Shown: in pieces, positions 16,544 through 24,039 of the stretch
How positions within the stretch are numbered: position 1 is the first letter of the stretch
How the letters are laid out: the number at the start of each line of letters is the position of its first letter
Origin: Chlorobium sp.
Lineage (GTDB): Bacteria; Bacteroidota; Chlorobiia; Chlorobiales; Chlorobiaceae
Assembly (NCBI GenBank): GCA_028282595.1
Contig: JANQHQ010000036.1
Span: forward strand, 100,541 to 164,540
Direction of reading: 5' to 3'
DNA length: 64,000 nt
Translations under genes and position numbers: made by a program
Notes under the pieces: generated by a model
Told to the model about the DNA's origin: nothing
The model's database searches: none
The model's input: only the letters and a program-made list of their open reading frames with translations

Positions 16544-16829
16544 TATCTCCTTTTCCTTGTTTATCGTTTACTGTTTTCCGGGGCGGCGGCACGGGATCGT
16601 ACCCTCCCCTGGAGAAGGGATTGCAACGCAGTACACGCCAGAGCGAAAGCCACGAGGCGTAAAAGAAGTTGTGCGTTCTGAAGGCCTCGAGCGCGTAATT
16701 CGAACAGGTGGGCTGAAACCGGCATGACGGTCCGAGCAGAGGGGATATGAAAGACCTGTAGAAGGTAATGAGAAGAATCGGCACACGGTTGACGGCCTTC
16801 CAGAACGGATTGGGTTCCATATTGCTCAT
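16536..16829 (-). CDS. yidD: Membrane protein insertion efficiency factor YidD
   Basis: YidD is a small membrane-associated protein that assists YidC. The diagnostic stretch FYRSFISPLLGPSCRFQPTCSNYALEAF and the following NPFSRGGYDPVP are present. The family's paired cysteines (SCRFQPTCS) are conserved. Several ATGs are possible (16838, 16829, 16820). I use 16829 (97 residues) because GGAG lies just upstream, but 16838 is equally defensible. The longer frame from 16988 overlaps rnpA and is rejected. Confidence 0.9.
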   Translation of the reverse strand: MSNMEPNPFWKAVNRVPILLITFYRSFISPLLGPSCRFQPTCSNYALEAFRTHNFFYASWLSLWRVLRCNPFSRGGYDPVPPPRKTVNDKQGKGDNG

Positions 16830-16873
16830 GAGCTCCATAAACTCCAGCGGACATTGCCGTCTGTCTGCGCCGC

Positions 16874-17317
16874 TCACCCGGACGGCGCCGCTTTCAGCAC
16901 ACCTTCCAGCAGGCGGCGCATCTCGTTTCTGAATCGCCCGGCCGAAGGAATCCTCTCTGCCCTGCCCGTATAGAGAAACGCCATGCACAAGAGGTTGTAT
17001 TCCGAGGCCGTATGTCGTTCAGCGCACTTCTGCGCAAGGGGTTTTTCATGCCGGTAGGCCTCTCTCATCAAGCGTTTGATCCTGTTGCGATCGACTGCAC
17101 GGGGACAGCCCCTCTTACCGGCCACGAACAGCACCTTGGGGAGCCGACGGCTGCCGCCGCTTTCGGGAAGCACGGCATACAGTACCTTGACGAAACCTCC
17201 CTTGAAACTCCCGGCCGAGTTGAAAAGACGGGAAACGGCGTTACGCCCCCTGAGTATCTCATGCTTTTTCAGTGAACATTCAACCGGCTGTCCGACGCTT
17301 CCGTGCGGCCGCTTCAT
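16874..17317 (-). CDS. rnpA: Ribonuclease P protein component
   Basis: RnpA binds the RNase P RNA and helps remove 5' leaders from pre-tRNAs. The frame shows LKKHEILRGRNAVSRLFNSAG at the start of the fold and the family signature KRGCPRAVDRNRIKRLMREAYR, which carries the RNR motif. At 147 residues it is slightly longer than usual because of an N-terminal extension and a variable tail. It starts 10 bases after the rpmH stop, as in most bacteria. Confidence 0.95.
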   Translation of the reverse strand: MKRPHGSVGQPVECSLKKHEILRGRNAVSRLFNSAGSFKGGFVKVLYAVLPESGGSRRLPKVLFVAGKRGCPRAVDRNRIKRLMREAYRHEKPLAQKCAERHTASEYNLLCMAFLYTGRAERIPSAGRFRNEMRRLLEGVLKAAPSG

Positions 17318-17327
17318 TCACCATGCA

Positions 17328-17489
17328 TCACTTGCGGCGGGTTCCCATGTCGCTGCTGACACTCAGGGAACGACGACCTTTCGCCCTGCGGGAAGCAAGC
17401 ACCCTGCGGCCTTTCTTGGTGGCCATGCGCTGACGAAAACCGTGCTTGTTCCTCCTCTTCCTGTTATGCGGCTGAAATGTCCTTTTCAT
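17328..17489 (-). CDS. rpmH: 50S ribosomal protein L34
   Basis: This 53-codon frame encodes the highly basic L34. It begins MKRTFQPHNRKRRNKHGFR, continues with QRMATKKGRRVLASRRAKGR and carries a short extension (RSLSVSSDMGTRRK). The core is the invariant L34 sequence. It is the first gene of the leftward rpmH-rnpA-yidD-yidC cluster, placed next to the origin as in many bacteria. The C-terminal extension beyond GRRSLS is a lineage feature. Confidence 0.97.
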   Translation of the reverse strand: MKRTFQPHNRKRRNKHGFRQRMATKKGRRVLASRRAKGRRSLSVSSDMGTRRK

Positions 17490-17917
17490 AGTGAAAAACT
17501 CCTCTCTGGTCTCATACGTTGTGTTGCAAAATGCAGGGCATTTAATTTAGTACAATCATTTTTCAAATCCAACCGGGAGCAGCCCTTTTCCACCGCCTTT
17601 TCAACATGGCGAAAACCACGATTTCAACAATGTGGATAACTTGTGGATAAAAAAATTTTTGACGCCGTAAAGCCGCAAAAATCCTGCCCTGAAACCCCAC
17701 CAACACATGTGGACAACCGTTTCGAAGAAAATCATTAAGCCACAAAAAACAAAAAGGTTAACCTGTTGATATCTTATGTCGGCGCTCCGTTACGACCCTC
17801 GTTTTTTTTCTGTTTGCGAATTGTTTTTTATCCACCGAAAACCGTAACTTGTGAACAACAAATGTTGATGATTTGTTTTCCCGACCCCCTAACACGTTTT
17901 CAAAATCTCGTACATTC
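17490..17917. other. Origin region left of dnaA with DnaA boxes
   Basis: This 428-base intergenic region is AT-rich compared with its surroundings and separates leftward rpmH from rightward dnaA. It contains two exact DnaA boxes in tandem, TGTGGATAA at 17631-17639 and 17642-17650, followed by A/T runs. One-mismatch boxes are TGTGGACAA at 17708-17716 and TTATCCACC at 17828-17836. Divergent gene orientation on either side supports an origin here. No coding gene is seen. Confidence 0.85.
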
Positions 17918-19399
17918 ATGCCCCACGTGCCTACAGACGAAGTCGTCGAAGAACGCCCGACAATCAGCCCGGTACATTCAGGAATAGCGCAGAAAATCTG
18001 GGACTCCTGCCTTGACATACTCAAGGACAAAATCAGCAGTCAGGCCTTCAAGACCTGGTTCACCCCCATCAGACCCATTCACTTTTCCGACAGCGAGCTC
18101 ACTATCGAGGTCCCGAGCCAGTTCTTCTACGAATGGATAGAAGAAAATTATTCAAAGCACCTCAAACAGGCTCTTAAAGATATTCTCGGCGTCGAAGGCA
18201 AGCTCCGCTATTCGGTCGTCATGGACAAATCGCACGCTCACCCCGTTACGATCGAGCTTCCTCACCAGAACATCGCCAAGACCGAAAGCCGTGACGAGGA
18301 GAACGGCTGTGACGCCGGACGCTCCGCGGGCGAACGGGAGTATCTGGAACGCAACCGCGCGAAATTCGAAAGCCATCTCAACCCGAAATACACCTTTGAA
18401 AGCCTGATCAGGGGCGATTGCAACTCCCTGGCTTTCGCGGCCGCCAAGTCGGTAGCCCAGAATCCGGGGCAGAACGCTTTCAATCCCCTGGTTATTTACG
18501 GAGGCGTCGGGCTCGGCAAAACCCACATGATCCAGGCGATCGGCAATCAGGTTCGCGAACAGATGACCTCGGACAACGTACTCTACGTATCGAGTGAAAA
18601 GTTCGCCATCGATTTCGTCAACGCGATCCAGAACGGCAGCATTCAGGATTTCTCCGCGTTCTACCGCCAGGTGGATGTCCTGATGATAGACGATATCCAG
18701 TTCTTTGCCGGCAAGGAAAAGACACAGGAGGAAATCTTTCACATTTTCAACGCCCTGCACCAGTCGAACAAGCAGATCATCCTTTCCTCGGACCGGCCGA
18801 TAAAGGAGATCCGGGGCATCGAGGACAGGTTGATCTCCCGTTTCAACTGGGGTCTTTCGGCCGACATCCAGCCTCCGGACTACGAAACCAGAAAAGCCAT
18901 CATTCAGAGCAAGCTGGAGCAGAACGGCGTGACCCTCGATGAAAACGTCACGGAGTTCATCGCGACAAACGTCACCCATAACGTGCGCGAACTGGAAGGT
19001 TGCATCGTCAAGCTTCTTGCAGCCCACTCGCTCTTCAATCAGGATATCGACCTTGCCTTCACGAAATCGACGCTCAAGGATATTATTCGCGTCGAATCCA
19101 AAAAGCTTACCCTGGAGACCATCGAAAAAGCGGTCTGCTCCTATTTTTCGATCACTCCGAACGATCTGAAGGGCAAATCGAAAAAAAAGGAAATCGCATC
19201 CGGACGTCAGATAGCCATGTACCTCGGCAAGGAACTCACCAATTCGTCACTTAAAACCATCGGGCTGCACTTCGGGGGAAGGGACCACTCGACCGTCATC
19301 CACGGCTACAACACCATTCAGAAAAAGATCGACCGGTCGAACGAGGTGCGAACCCAGATAGAGGAATTGAAAAAACGCATAGAAATCATGTCCATCTGA
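17918..19399 (+). CDS. dnaA: Chromosomal replication initiator protein DnaA
   Basis: DnaA binds and melts oriC. The 493-residue product has the N-terminal DnaB-interaction domain (IWDSCLDILKDKISSQAFKTWF) and a short linker. The AAA+ core follows, with Walker A GGVGLGKTHMIQAIG and Walker B VDVLMIDDIQFFAGKE, and then domain IV with the DNA-binding signature GGRDHSTVIHGYNTI. The ATG at 17918 is preferred. The frame extends to a TTG at 17873, but that extension has no family similarity. Confidence 0.97.
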   Translation: MPHVPTDEVVEERPTISPVHSGIAQKIWDSCLDILKDKISSQAFKTWFTPIRPIHFSDSELTIEVPSQFFYEWIEENYSKHLKQALKDILGVEGKLRYSVVMDKSHAHPVTIELPHQNIAKTESRDEENGCDAGRSAGEREYLERNRAKFESHLNPKYTFESLIRGDCNSLAFAAAKSVAQNPGQNAFNPLVIYGGVGLGKTHMIQAIGNQVREQMTSDNVLYVSSEKFAIDFVNAIQNGSIQDFSAFYRQVDVLMIDDIQFFAGKEKTQEEIFHIFNALHQSNKQIILSSDRPIKEIRGIEDRLISRFNWGLSADIQPPDYETRKAIIQSKLEQNGVTLDENVTEFIATNVTHNVRELEGCIVKLLAAHSLFNQDIDLAFTKSTLKDIIRVESKKLTLETIEKAVCSYFSITPNDLKGKSKKKEIASGRQIAMYLGKELTNSSLKTIGLHFGGRDHSTVIHGYNTIQKKIDRSNEVRTQIEELKKRIEIMSI

Positions 19400-19707
19400 T
19401 CCGGGGACCGGGGCGGTTCCGTCTGCCGCGGGGATATGTGCACAGGCTGTCTACAACATGTGCACGAACCGCCGATTTCCTTCCGGTTGTCAACACGCCC
19501 GAAGGGCGGTTTTTGACGGACCTTGACAACCGGAAGGAAATCCAGAAATCATCAACAGGTTATCAACATGTATCCACACTGGCACAAAACCGATAAAACC
19601 TTACAATAATACAACTTGGAAACACATGAGTTCGACGATCAAGATTTCCACACATACAACTACAACAACAACATTGTAAATACCTTTTAATATTAAAGCA
19701 GTCAGTG
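19400..19707. other. dnaA-dnaN intergenic region, second part of a bipartite origin
   Basis: This 308-base gap has one-mismatch DnaA boxes TTATCAACA (19560-19568) and GTATCCACA (19570-19578). An A/T-rich stretch (about 19636-19700) with repeated ACA/CAA triplets could serve as an unwinding element. A perfect inverted repeat is described separately. No gene is present. Confidence 0.7.
19474..19542. repeat. Perfect 20-bp inverted repeat between dnaA and dnaN
   Basis: GATTTCCTTCCGGTTGTCAA at 19474-19493 is matched by its exact complement at 19523-19542. The 29-base spacer itself holds CGCCCGAAGGGCG followed by a short T-run. It could be the dnaA terminator nested in a larger cruciform, or an origin structural element. 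Confidence 0.85.
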
Positions 19708-20832
19708 ATGAAATTTTCGACTTCAATCCGTCATTTCCAGGACGCCGTAAACAAGGCCGTGCAAGCCATTCCCGCCAAAGCCCTGGACCCGCGATACGAA
19801 AATCTGCACCTTACCCTCGACAACAAGCTACTGACGCTCTATGCCACCGACGGGGAGATGTCCATAACGGCGACGACGGATGTCGAGTCTTCCGATCAGG
19901 GGAATTTCGGATTGAAGGCAAAGACCATTCTCGACTTCCTGCGGAGCATGTACGATACGGGAGTGAATTTCGACGTCGATCGTCAGCAGCTTAGCGATCA
20001 GGGCGTGGTCAATATTTCGACCGACAAGGGGCGCTACAAGATACCCTGCACCTTCGAGAGCAAGGCTGAAAAACAGGAAAAGTCCTTCGACGTCGAGCTG
20101 ACGCTTTCCTCGGAAGAGCTGCTCGATCTCGTGCACAAGACCACTTTCGCCTGCAGCACCGACGACATGCGGCCTTCGATGATGGGCGTTCTTTTGGAAA
20201 TAGAAGACGGGAGTCTCTCGGCCGTTTCGACCGACGGGCACAGACTGGTGCGTTACCGCAAACCCTGCAGCGCTTCCGTTACGGAAAAACAGAAGATCGT
20301 CGTTCCCTCGAGAGTGCTGTCCGTTCTGCAGAAACTCGTCAGCGACGGAGAGGTTACCCTTTCGATCGATACGGCCAACAAGTCGATCCGCTTTTCAACC
20401 GGGGGACTGGTTTTGGACGCGGCTCTTATCGTGGAACAGTATCCGAATTACGAGGCTGTCATTCCCCTGGAAAATGAGAAAAAACTGTCCGTCGAGCGGC
20501 TTCTTTTTTACGATTCGGTCAAACGGGTGGGCAGGTTCTCGAGTATCGGCGATATCAGACTCACGATCAACCCTTCTTCTTTAAGGCTGTCGGCCGAAAA
20601 CATCAACGAGGGAGAGTCGGCCAACGAAGAGCTTCCCTGCACGTACGGGGGTGAGGAAATGTCGATAGGGTTCAACGCGAAGTTCATCGAGGTCGCTCTT
20701 GCGCATATCGACGACGAATCGGTCCTGATGGAGCTGAGCACACCTACCACGGCCGTGATTCTCAAACCGGAGAAGGGCAAGAACGACATCGACATGATAG
20801 TTCTGGTCATGCCGGTGCGGATGAACAACTGA
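19708..20832 (+). CDS. dnaN: DNA polymerase III beta subunit (sliding clamp)
   Basis: DnaN forms the ring-shaped processivity clamp. The 374-residue product has the three-domain clamp pattern, with ALDPRYENLHL in domain I, FACSTDDMRPSMMGVLLEI and STDGHRLVRYR in domain II, and the C-terminal VLVMPVRMN hydrophobic end in domain III. A GTG (19705) directly precedes the ATG (19708); I use the ATG. It lies right of the origin, in the classic dnaA-dnaN-recF order. Confidence 0.97.
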   Translation: MKFSTSIRHFQDAVNKAVQAIPAKALDPRYENLHLTLDNKLLTLYATDGEMSITATTDVESSDQGNFGLKAKTILDFLRSMYDTGVNFDVDRQQLSDQGVVNISTDKGRYKIPCTFESKAEKQEKSFDVELTLSSEELLDLVHKTTFACSTDDMRPSMMGVLLEIEDGSLSAVSTDGHRLVRYRKPCSASVTEKQKIVVPSRVLSVLQKLVSDGEVTLSIDTANKSIRFSTGGLVLDAALIVEQYPNYEAVIPLENEKKLSVERLLFYDSVKRVGRFSSIGDIRLTINPSSLRLSAENINEGESANEELPCTYGGEEMSIGFNAKFIEVALAHIDDESVLMELSTPTTAVILKPEKGKNDIDMIVLVMPVRMNN

Positions 20833-20848
20833 GAGACGGGATACATTC

Positions 20849-21955
20849 TTGCGATTACAGGAGATACGTCTCACGAACTTTCGGAAGCACATCGGGCTCG
20901 TCTGCAATCCGGCTGACGGGATCAACCTTGTTTACGGGCCGAACGGTTCGGGGAAGACGAATCTTCTCGAAGCCGTTCACTACTGTGCGTTGGCAAAAGG
21001 GCTGAATACCGCACCCGACCGTGAGTGTCTGCATTTCGGAACGGACTATTTCCTGCTGCAAGGAGCGTTCACGGACGACAGGGAGATCGACATCGGGGTC
21101 CGGATAGCCTATTCCAGAACCTCGGAAAAACAGGTCTTCCTGAACAACGAGGAACTGAAGAGGTTTTCGGAGCTGATCGGCAGGGTTCCCTGCATCACCT
21201 TTTCCCCGATGGAGCTCCAGGTGGTGAACGGTCCTCCGGGAGAACGGCGTCGATTTCTCGACAATGCACTCTCGCAGACGAACCGGCGTTACCTCGAGGA
21301 TCTGCTCAACTACCGCAGGATTCTCCACCAGCGTAACGCCCTGTTGGCCGCTTTGTACGACAATGCATCCGGGAGAGAGCATCTCGGAGTGTGGACCGAG
21401 AACCTCGCCGGACTCGCGGCCCCTATCGTCTCCTGCAGACTCGACTTCATCGAGCGGTTTTTGGGATATTTCCGAACGGTTTACGCGGAACTCGGCCTCG
21501 GCGAGGAGCCTGGCATCGGCTATCGTTCCCTTGCGGGATGTCTCAGGGAGCCTGTATCCGCCGAGTGCGTCCTGGAGACGCTGCTCGACCGTTTCCGGGA
21601 GATCGAACAGCAGGAGGTTTTGCGCCGCCGGACGCTGCTCGGACCCCACCGGGACGATGTTGTTTTTCTGCTGAACGGTATCGATCTCAGGAAATACGGG
21701 TCGCAGGGGCAGCTCAGGACCTTCCTGATAGCCATGAAGATCGCCTTGCAGCAGTTCGTCCGCCGCCAGACGGGCGAAAAGCCGCTCTTTCTGCTCGACG
21801 ATCTTTTCAGCGAGCTGGACGGAACGAGAGTGGAGCGGGTGCTCGAGCACCTTCAGGGCGAAGGACAGGCGATCATAACGGCCACGGAGAGCAGAGGCGA
21901 TTCCTCGATAAACGATATTTCCATCCAGGAGCTGGTAAACGCTTCGGCAAAGTGA
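20849..21955 (+). CDS. recF: DNA replication and repair protein RecF
   Basis: RecF is an SMC-like ATPase that helps load RecA at gaps. The 368-residue product has RLQEIRLTNFRKH, Walker A VYGPNGSGKTNLLEAVHY, the signature region YGSQGQLRTFLIAMKIA and Walker B PLFLLDDLFSELD. The start appears to be TTG at 20849, since the family N-terminus begins immediately there and no ATG or GTG is available. It follows dnaN by 16 bases. Confidence 0.95.
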   Translation: MRLQEIRLTNFRKHIGLVCNPADGINLVYGPNGSGKTNLLEAVHYCALAKGLNTAPDRECLHFGTDYFLLQGAFTDDREIDIGVRIAYSRTSEKQVFLNNEELKRFSELIGRVPCITFSPMELQVVNGPPGERRRFLDNALSQTNRRYLEDLLNYRRILHQRNALLAALYDNASGREHLGVWTENLAGLAAPIVSCRLDFIERFLGYFRTVYAELGLGEEPGIGYRSLAGCLREPVSAECVLETLLDRFREIEQQEVLRRRTLLGPHRDDVVFLLNGIDLRKYGSQGQLRTFLIAMKIALQQFVRRQTGEKPLFLLDDLFSELDGTRVERVLEHLQGEGQAIITATESRGDSSINDISIQELVNASAK

Positions 21956-21960
21956 CATGA

Positions 21961-22097
21961 GGGCACCTCTATATATTGTCATGAGCGGTTCAAGTACAAG
22001 GCGAACGGAGTACCGACAGGTCGGGATGAGGATTTCGATCCCGACTCGTCGGGACAACGAAGCAATTGAAGCGCGGAATAAATAAATAAAGGTGTCC
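21961..22097. repeat. MITE-like repeat between recF and dciA
   Basis: The left end is GGGCACCTCTATA and the right end is AATAAATAAAGGTGTCC, imperfect inverted repeats. The interior shows TGTCATGAGCG, ACAAGGCGAACGGAG, an inverted TCGGGAT/ATCCCGA pair and CGTCGGGACAACGAAGCAATT. Related copies lie at 3318-3434, 14091-14176, 23700-23843 and, with different ends, 11517-11658. The right end directly abuts the dciA ATG. Confidence 0.8.
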
Positions 22098-22391
22098 ATG
22101 AAATCATCAAAAGCACCCAGAATGTTCGCGGAGATCGTGCCCGACATCTGCGCGGCACTCGACCTGCAGGATGCTTATCGTGAGCGCCGGGCGCTCAGAG
22201 TATGGGGTAGCGTCGTCGGTGAGACCATTTCGCGCATGACGACGGTGGAAAACTTCAACCGGGGCGTTCTCTATGTTCGCGTGCACAACCCGTCGTGGCG
22301 CAACGAGCTTTCCATGCGCAAGCGCAACATCGCTACAAGGCTGAACGAGGCTCTCGGCAAGGATATGGTGAGGGATATCGTGTTCAGGTGA
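22098..22391 (+). CDS. DciA-like DUF721 protein
   Basis: This 97-residue basic protein has the DUF721 pattern: ALRVWGSVVGETISRMTTVENFNRGVLYVRVHNPSWRNELSMRK (shown by its ends, ALRVWGSVVGE and VHNPSWRNELSMRK). DUF721/DciA proteins are ancestral loaders or partners of the replicative helicase DnaB. The position after dnaA-dnaN-recF supports a replication role. The ATG at 22098 follows AAAGGTGTCC, so the ribosome site is supplied by the end of the repeat element. Confidence 0.8.
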   Translation: MKSSKAPRMFAEIVPDICAALDLQDAYRERRALRVWGSVVGETISRMTTVENFNRGVLYVRVHNPSWRNELSMRKRNIATRLNEALGKDMVRDIVFR

Positions 22392-22412
22392 GTGTGTGGA
22401 CATGAAAACAAC

Positions 22413-22436
22413 AAAAGGGGCTCGAAGGCCCCTTTT
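22413..22436. terminator. Bidirectional terminator between dciA and the flavodiiron gene
   Basis: AAAAGGGGC and GCCCCTTTT form a 9-bp stem around TCGAAG. A-run and T-run flanks make it usable from both strands, which suits two convergent genes. Confidence 0.85.
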
Positions 22437-22456
22437 GTGCATCGTGCTGCAGCGGT

Positions 22457-23677
22457 TTACACGTCGCAAACGAGCTTGTTCTTCTCGATCAGCTGTTCGG
22501 CAAAGGCTCTGCCGAACTCACGGCACTCCTCGAAATCTTTTTCATGCGGTTTGAACTTCACCTTGATGTGCCGGTCGAACACCTTGAGCTTCAGGTTGGC
22601 GAAGTTCGATTCGATGATCTTGATGCTTTCGCCGCTCCAGCCGTAGGAGCCGAAGGCCGCGGAGAGCTTGCCGCGGTCGCGGATCGGGTTGATGGCCGCG
22701 AAAAGCTGATAGATCTGGGAGACGATGTTCTGGTTGATCGTCGGCGAGCCCACGATGATCGCCGTGCTGTGCGCGATCTTTTCTTCGAGTTTCTCGGGAT
22801 GCATGTTCTCGATATCGCAGACGTCCACGGTGAAATCGCATGCGGGCTGAATCCCTTCGGCGATCTTTTCAGCCATGATCGAGGTGTTCTCGTATGCGGA
22901 AACGTAAGCGACGAGGATGTTTTTTTCGTTCGGCAGGGCTATGGCGCTCTGCGCGTACTTTTTCGAGAGGTCAACGTACTTTTTCCAGTTGGAACGCAGT
23001 ACGGGACCGTGGCCCGGGCAGATGATCTTGATGTCGAGCGGTGCGATGCGTTCGATCGCATCGAGCATAAACTTGCTGAACGGCCGCAGAATGGCGTCGA
23101 AATAGTAGGTGAAAGCGTCGTCGAAATCGTCCACCAGATCGTCGAACATCCTTTCGTCGCTGTAGTGGCTGCCGAACGAGTCGCAGCTGAAGAGCACCTG
23201 GTCTTCCTCGAGCCAGGTGTACATGGCGTCCGGCCAGTGCAGGTTGACAGCATTGATGAAACGCAGGGTCTTGTTTCCCAGGTCGAGCGTGTCTCCATCC
23301 TTGACGGTCATGGACCTGAAATCGTAACCTACGAGATCCCTGAGGTACTTGATTGCGTTCGCACTGCCGACGACCGTTGCGTTCGGCGCTACCTCGAGCA
23401 GGTTTCTGAGATTGCCCGAATGATCGGGCTCGGTGTGGTCAAGAATGATGTATTCGATCTCTGAAGGATCGGTAACCTGTTTTATCTTATCAATATACGT
23501 TGGCCAGAATTTCTCTTTCGTAGTCTCTACGATCGTTTTTTTCTCGGCATTTATGAAGTAGGAGTTGTACGTGCTGCCGTACTTGGTCTCCATCACGATA
23601 TCGAACGTGACGAGTCCGGGGTCGAGTACGCCGATCCAGGTCACGTCATCCGTTATGGGCAGAACTTTGTTATCCAT
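22457..23677 (-). CDS. A-type flavodiiron protein (oxygen/NO reductase)
   Basis: Flavodiiron proteins reduce O2 to water or NO to N2O without energy conservation and protect anaerobes. The 406-residue protein has an N-terminal metallo-beta-lactamase-like domain with the di-iron motif DHTEPDHSGN, then FSCDSFGSH and CPGHGPVL ligands. A C-terminal flavodoxin domain follows (ILVAYVSAYENTSIMAEKIAEG, then GSPTINQN and GSYGWSGES). There is no rubredoxin extension. For a strict anaerobic phototroph this is an oxygen-defence enzyme. Confidence 0.93.
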   Translation of the reverse strand: MDNKVLPITDDVTWIGVLDPGLVTFDIVMETKYGSTYNSYFINAEKKTIVETTKEKFWPTYIDKIKQVTDPSEIEYIILDHTEPDHSGNLRNLLEVAPNATVVGSANAIKYLRDLVGYDFRSMTVKDGDTLDLGNKTLRFINAVNLHWPDAMYTWLEEDQVLFSCDSFGSHYSDERMFDDLVDDFDDAFTYYFDAILRPFSKFMLDAIERIAPLDIKIICPGHGPVLRSNWKKYVDLSKKYAQSAIALPNEKNILVAYVSAYENTSIMAEKIAEGIQPACDFTVDVCDIENMHPEKLEEKIAHSTAIIVGSPTINQNIVSQIYQLFAAINPIRDRGKLSAAFGSYGWSGESIKIIESNFANLKLKVFDRHIKVKFKPHEKDFEECREFGRAFAEQLIEKNKLVCDV

Positions 23678-23699
23678 TGTGTTGAATAGTGAATGTTAT

Positions 23700-23843
23700 G
23701 GGCATCTCTAAAAATGTATTGCGCGCCCAAATTGCTGCGTTGTCCCGACGAGTCGGGATTCCGGTTTCGAAGTTTATCCCGATGCAATCGGGACTCCGTC
23801 CGCCTTACACTTTGCTCGCTCATGACACTTTTTAGAGGTGCCC
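23700..23843. repeat. MITE-like repeat upstream of the flavodiiron gene
   Basis: The ends are GGGCATCTCTA and TAGAGGTGCCC (10 of 11 paired), the best preserved of the family. The interior on the complement strand reads TGTCATGAGCGAGCAAAG, AAGGCGGACGGAGTCCCGA and TCGTCGGGACAACGCAGCAA. The rest of the gap to 24039 (about 196 bases) shows nothing that I can support. A 61-codon frame there lacks evidence. Confidence 0.85.
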
Positions 23844-24039
23844 TTATATGAATTGAATACGATACCCTCTTTCCCCGCACCGCGAGGAAACGTAAGAGAC
23901 ACTACGTGTATGAAGCGCATAAAGTTCCGCTTTCTTGATCATCGACAAAAAACGGACGCTGCCCGGATCGACGAGCACGCAAGAGCGCTCGATGCACCTT
24001 CGAATGACAAACCGGGAAAATAACGTCTAAGTTATTTAT

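Noticed and set aside
23838..24023. 61-codon open frame between the repeat element and the polymerase gene
   Set aside because: It begins inside the repeat, has no ribosome site, no recognisable motif and an unremarkable composition.
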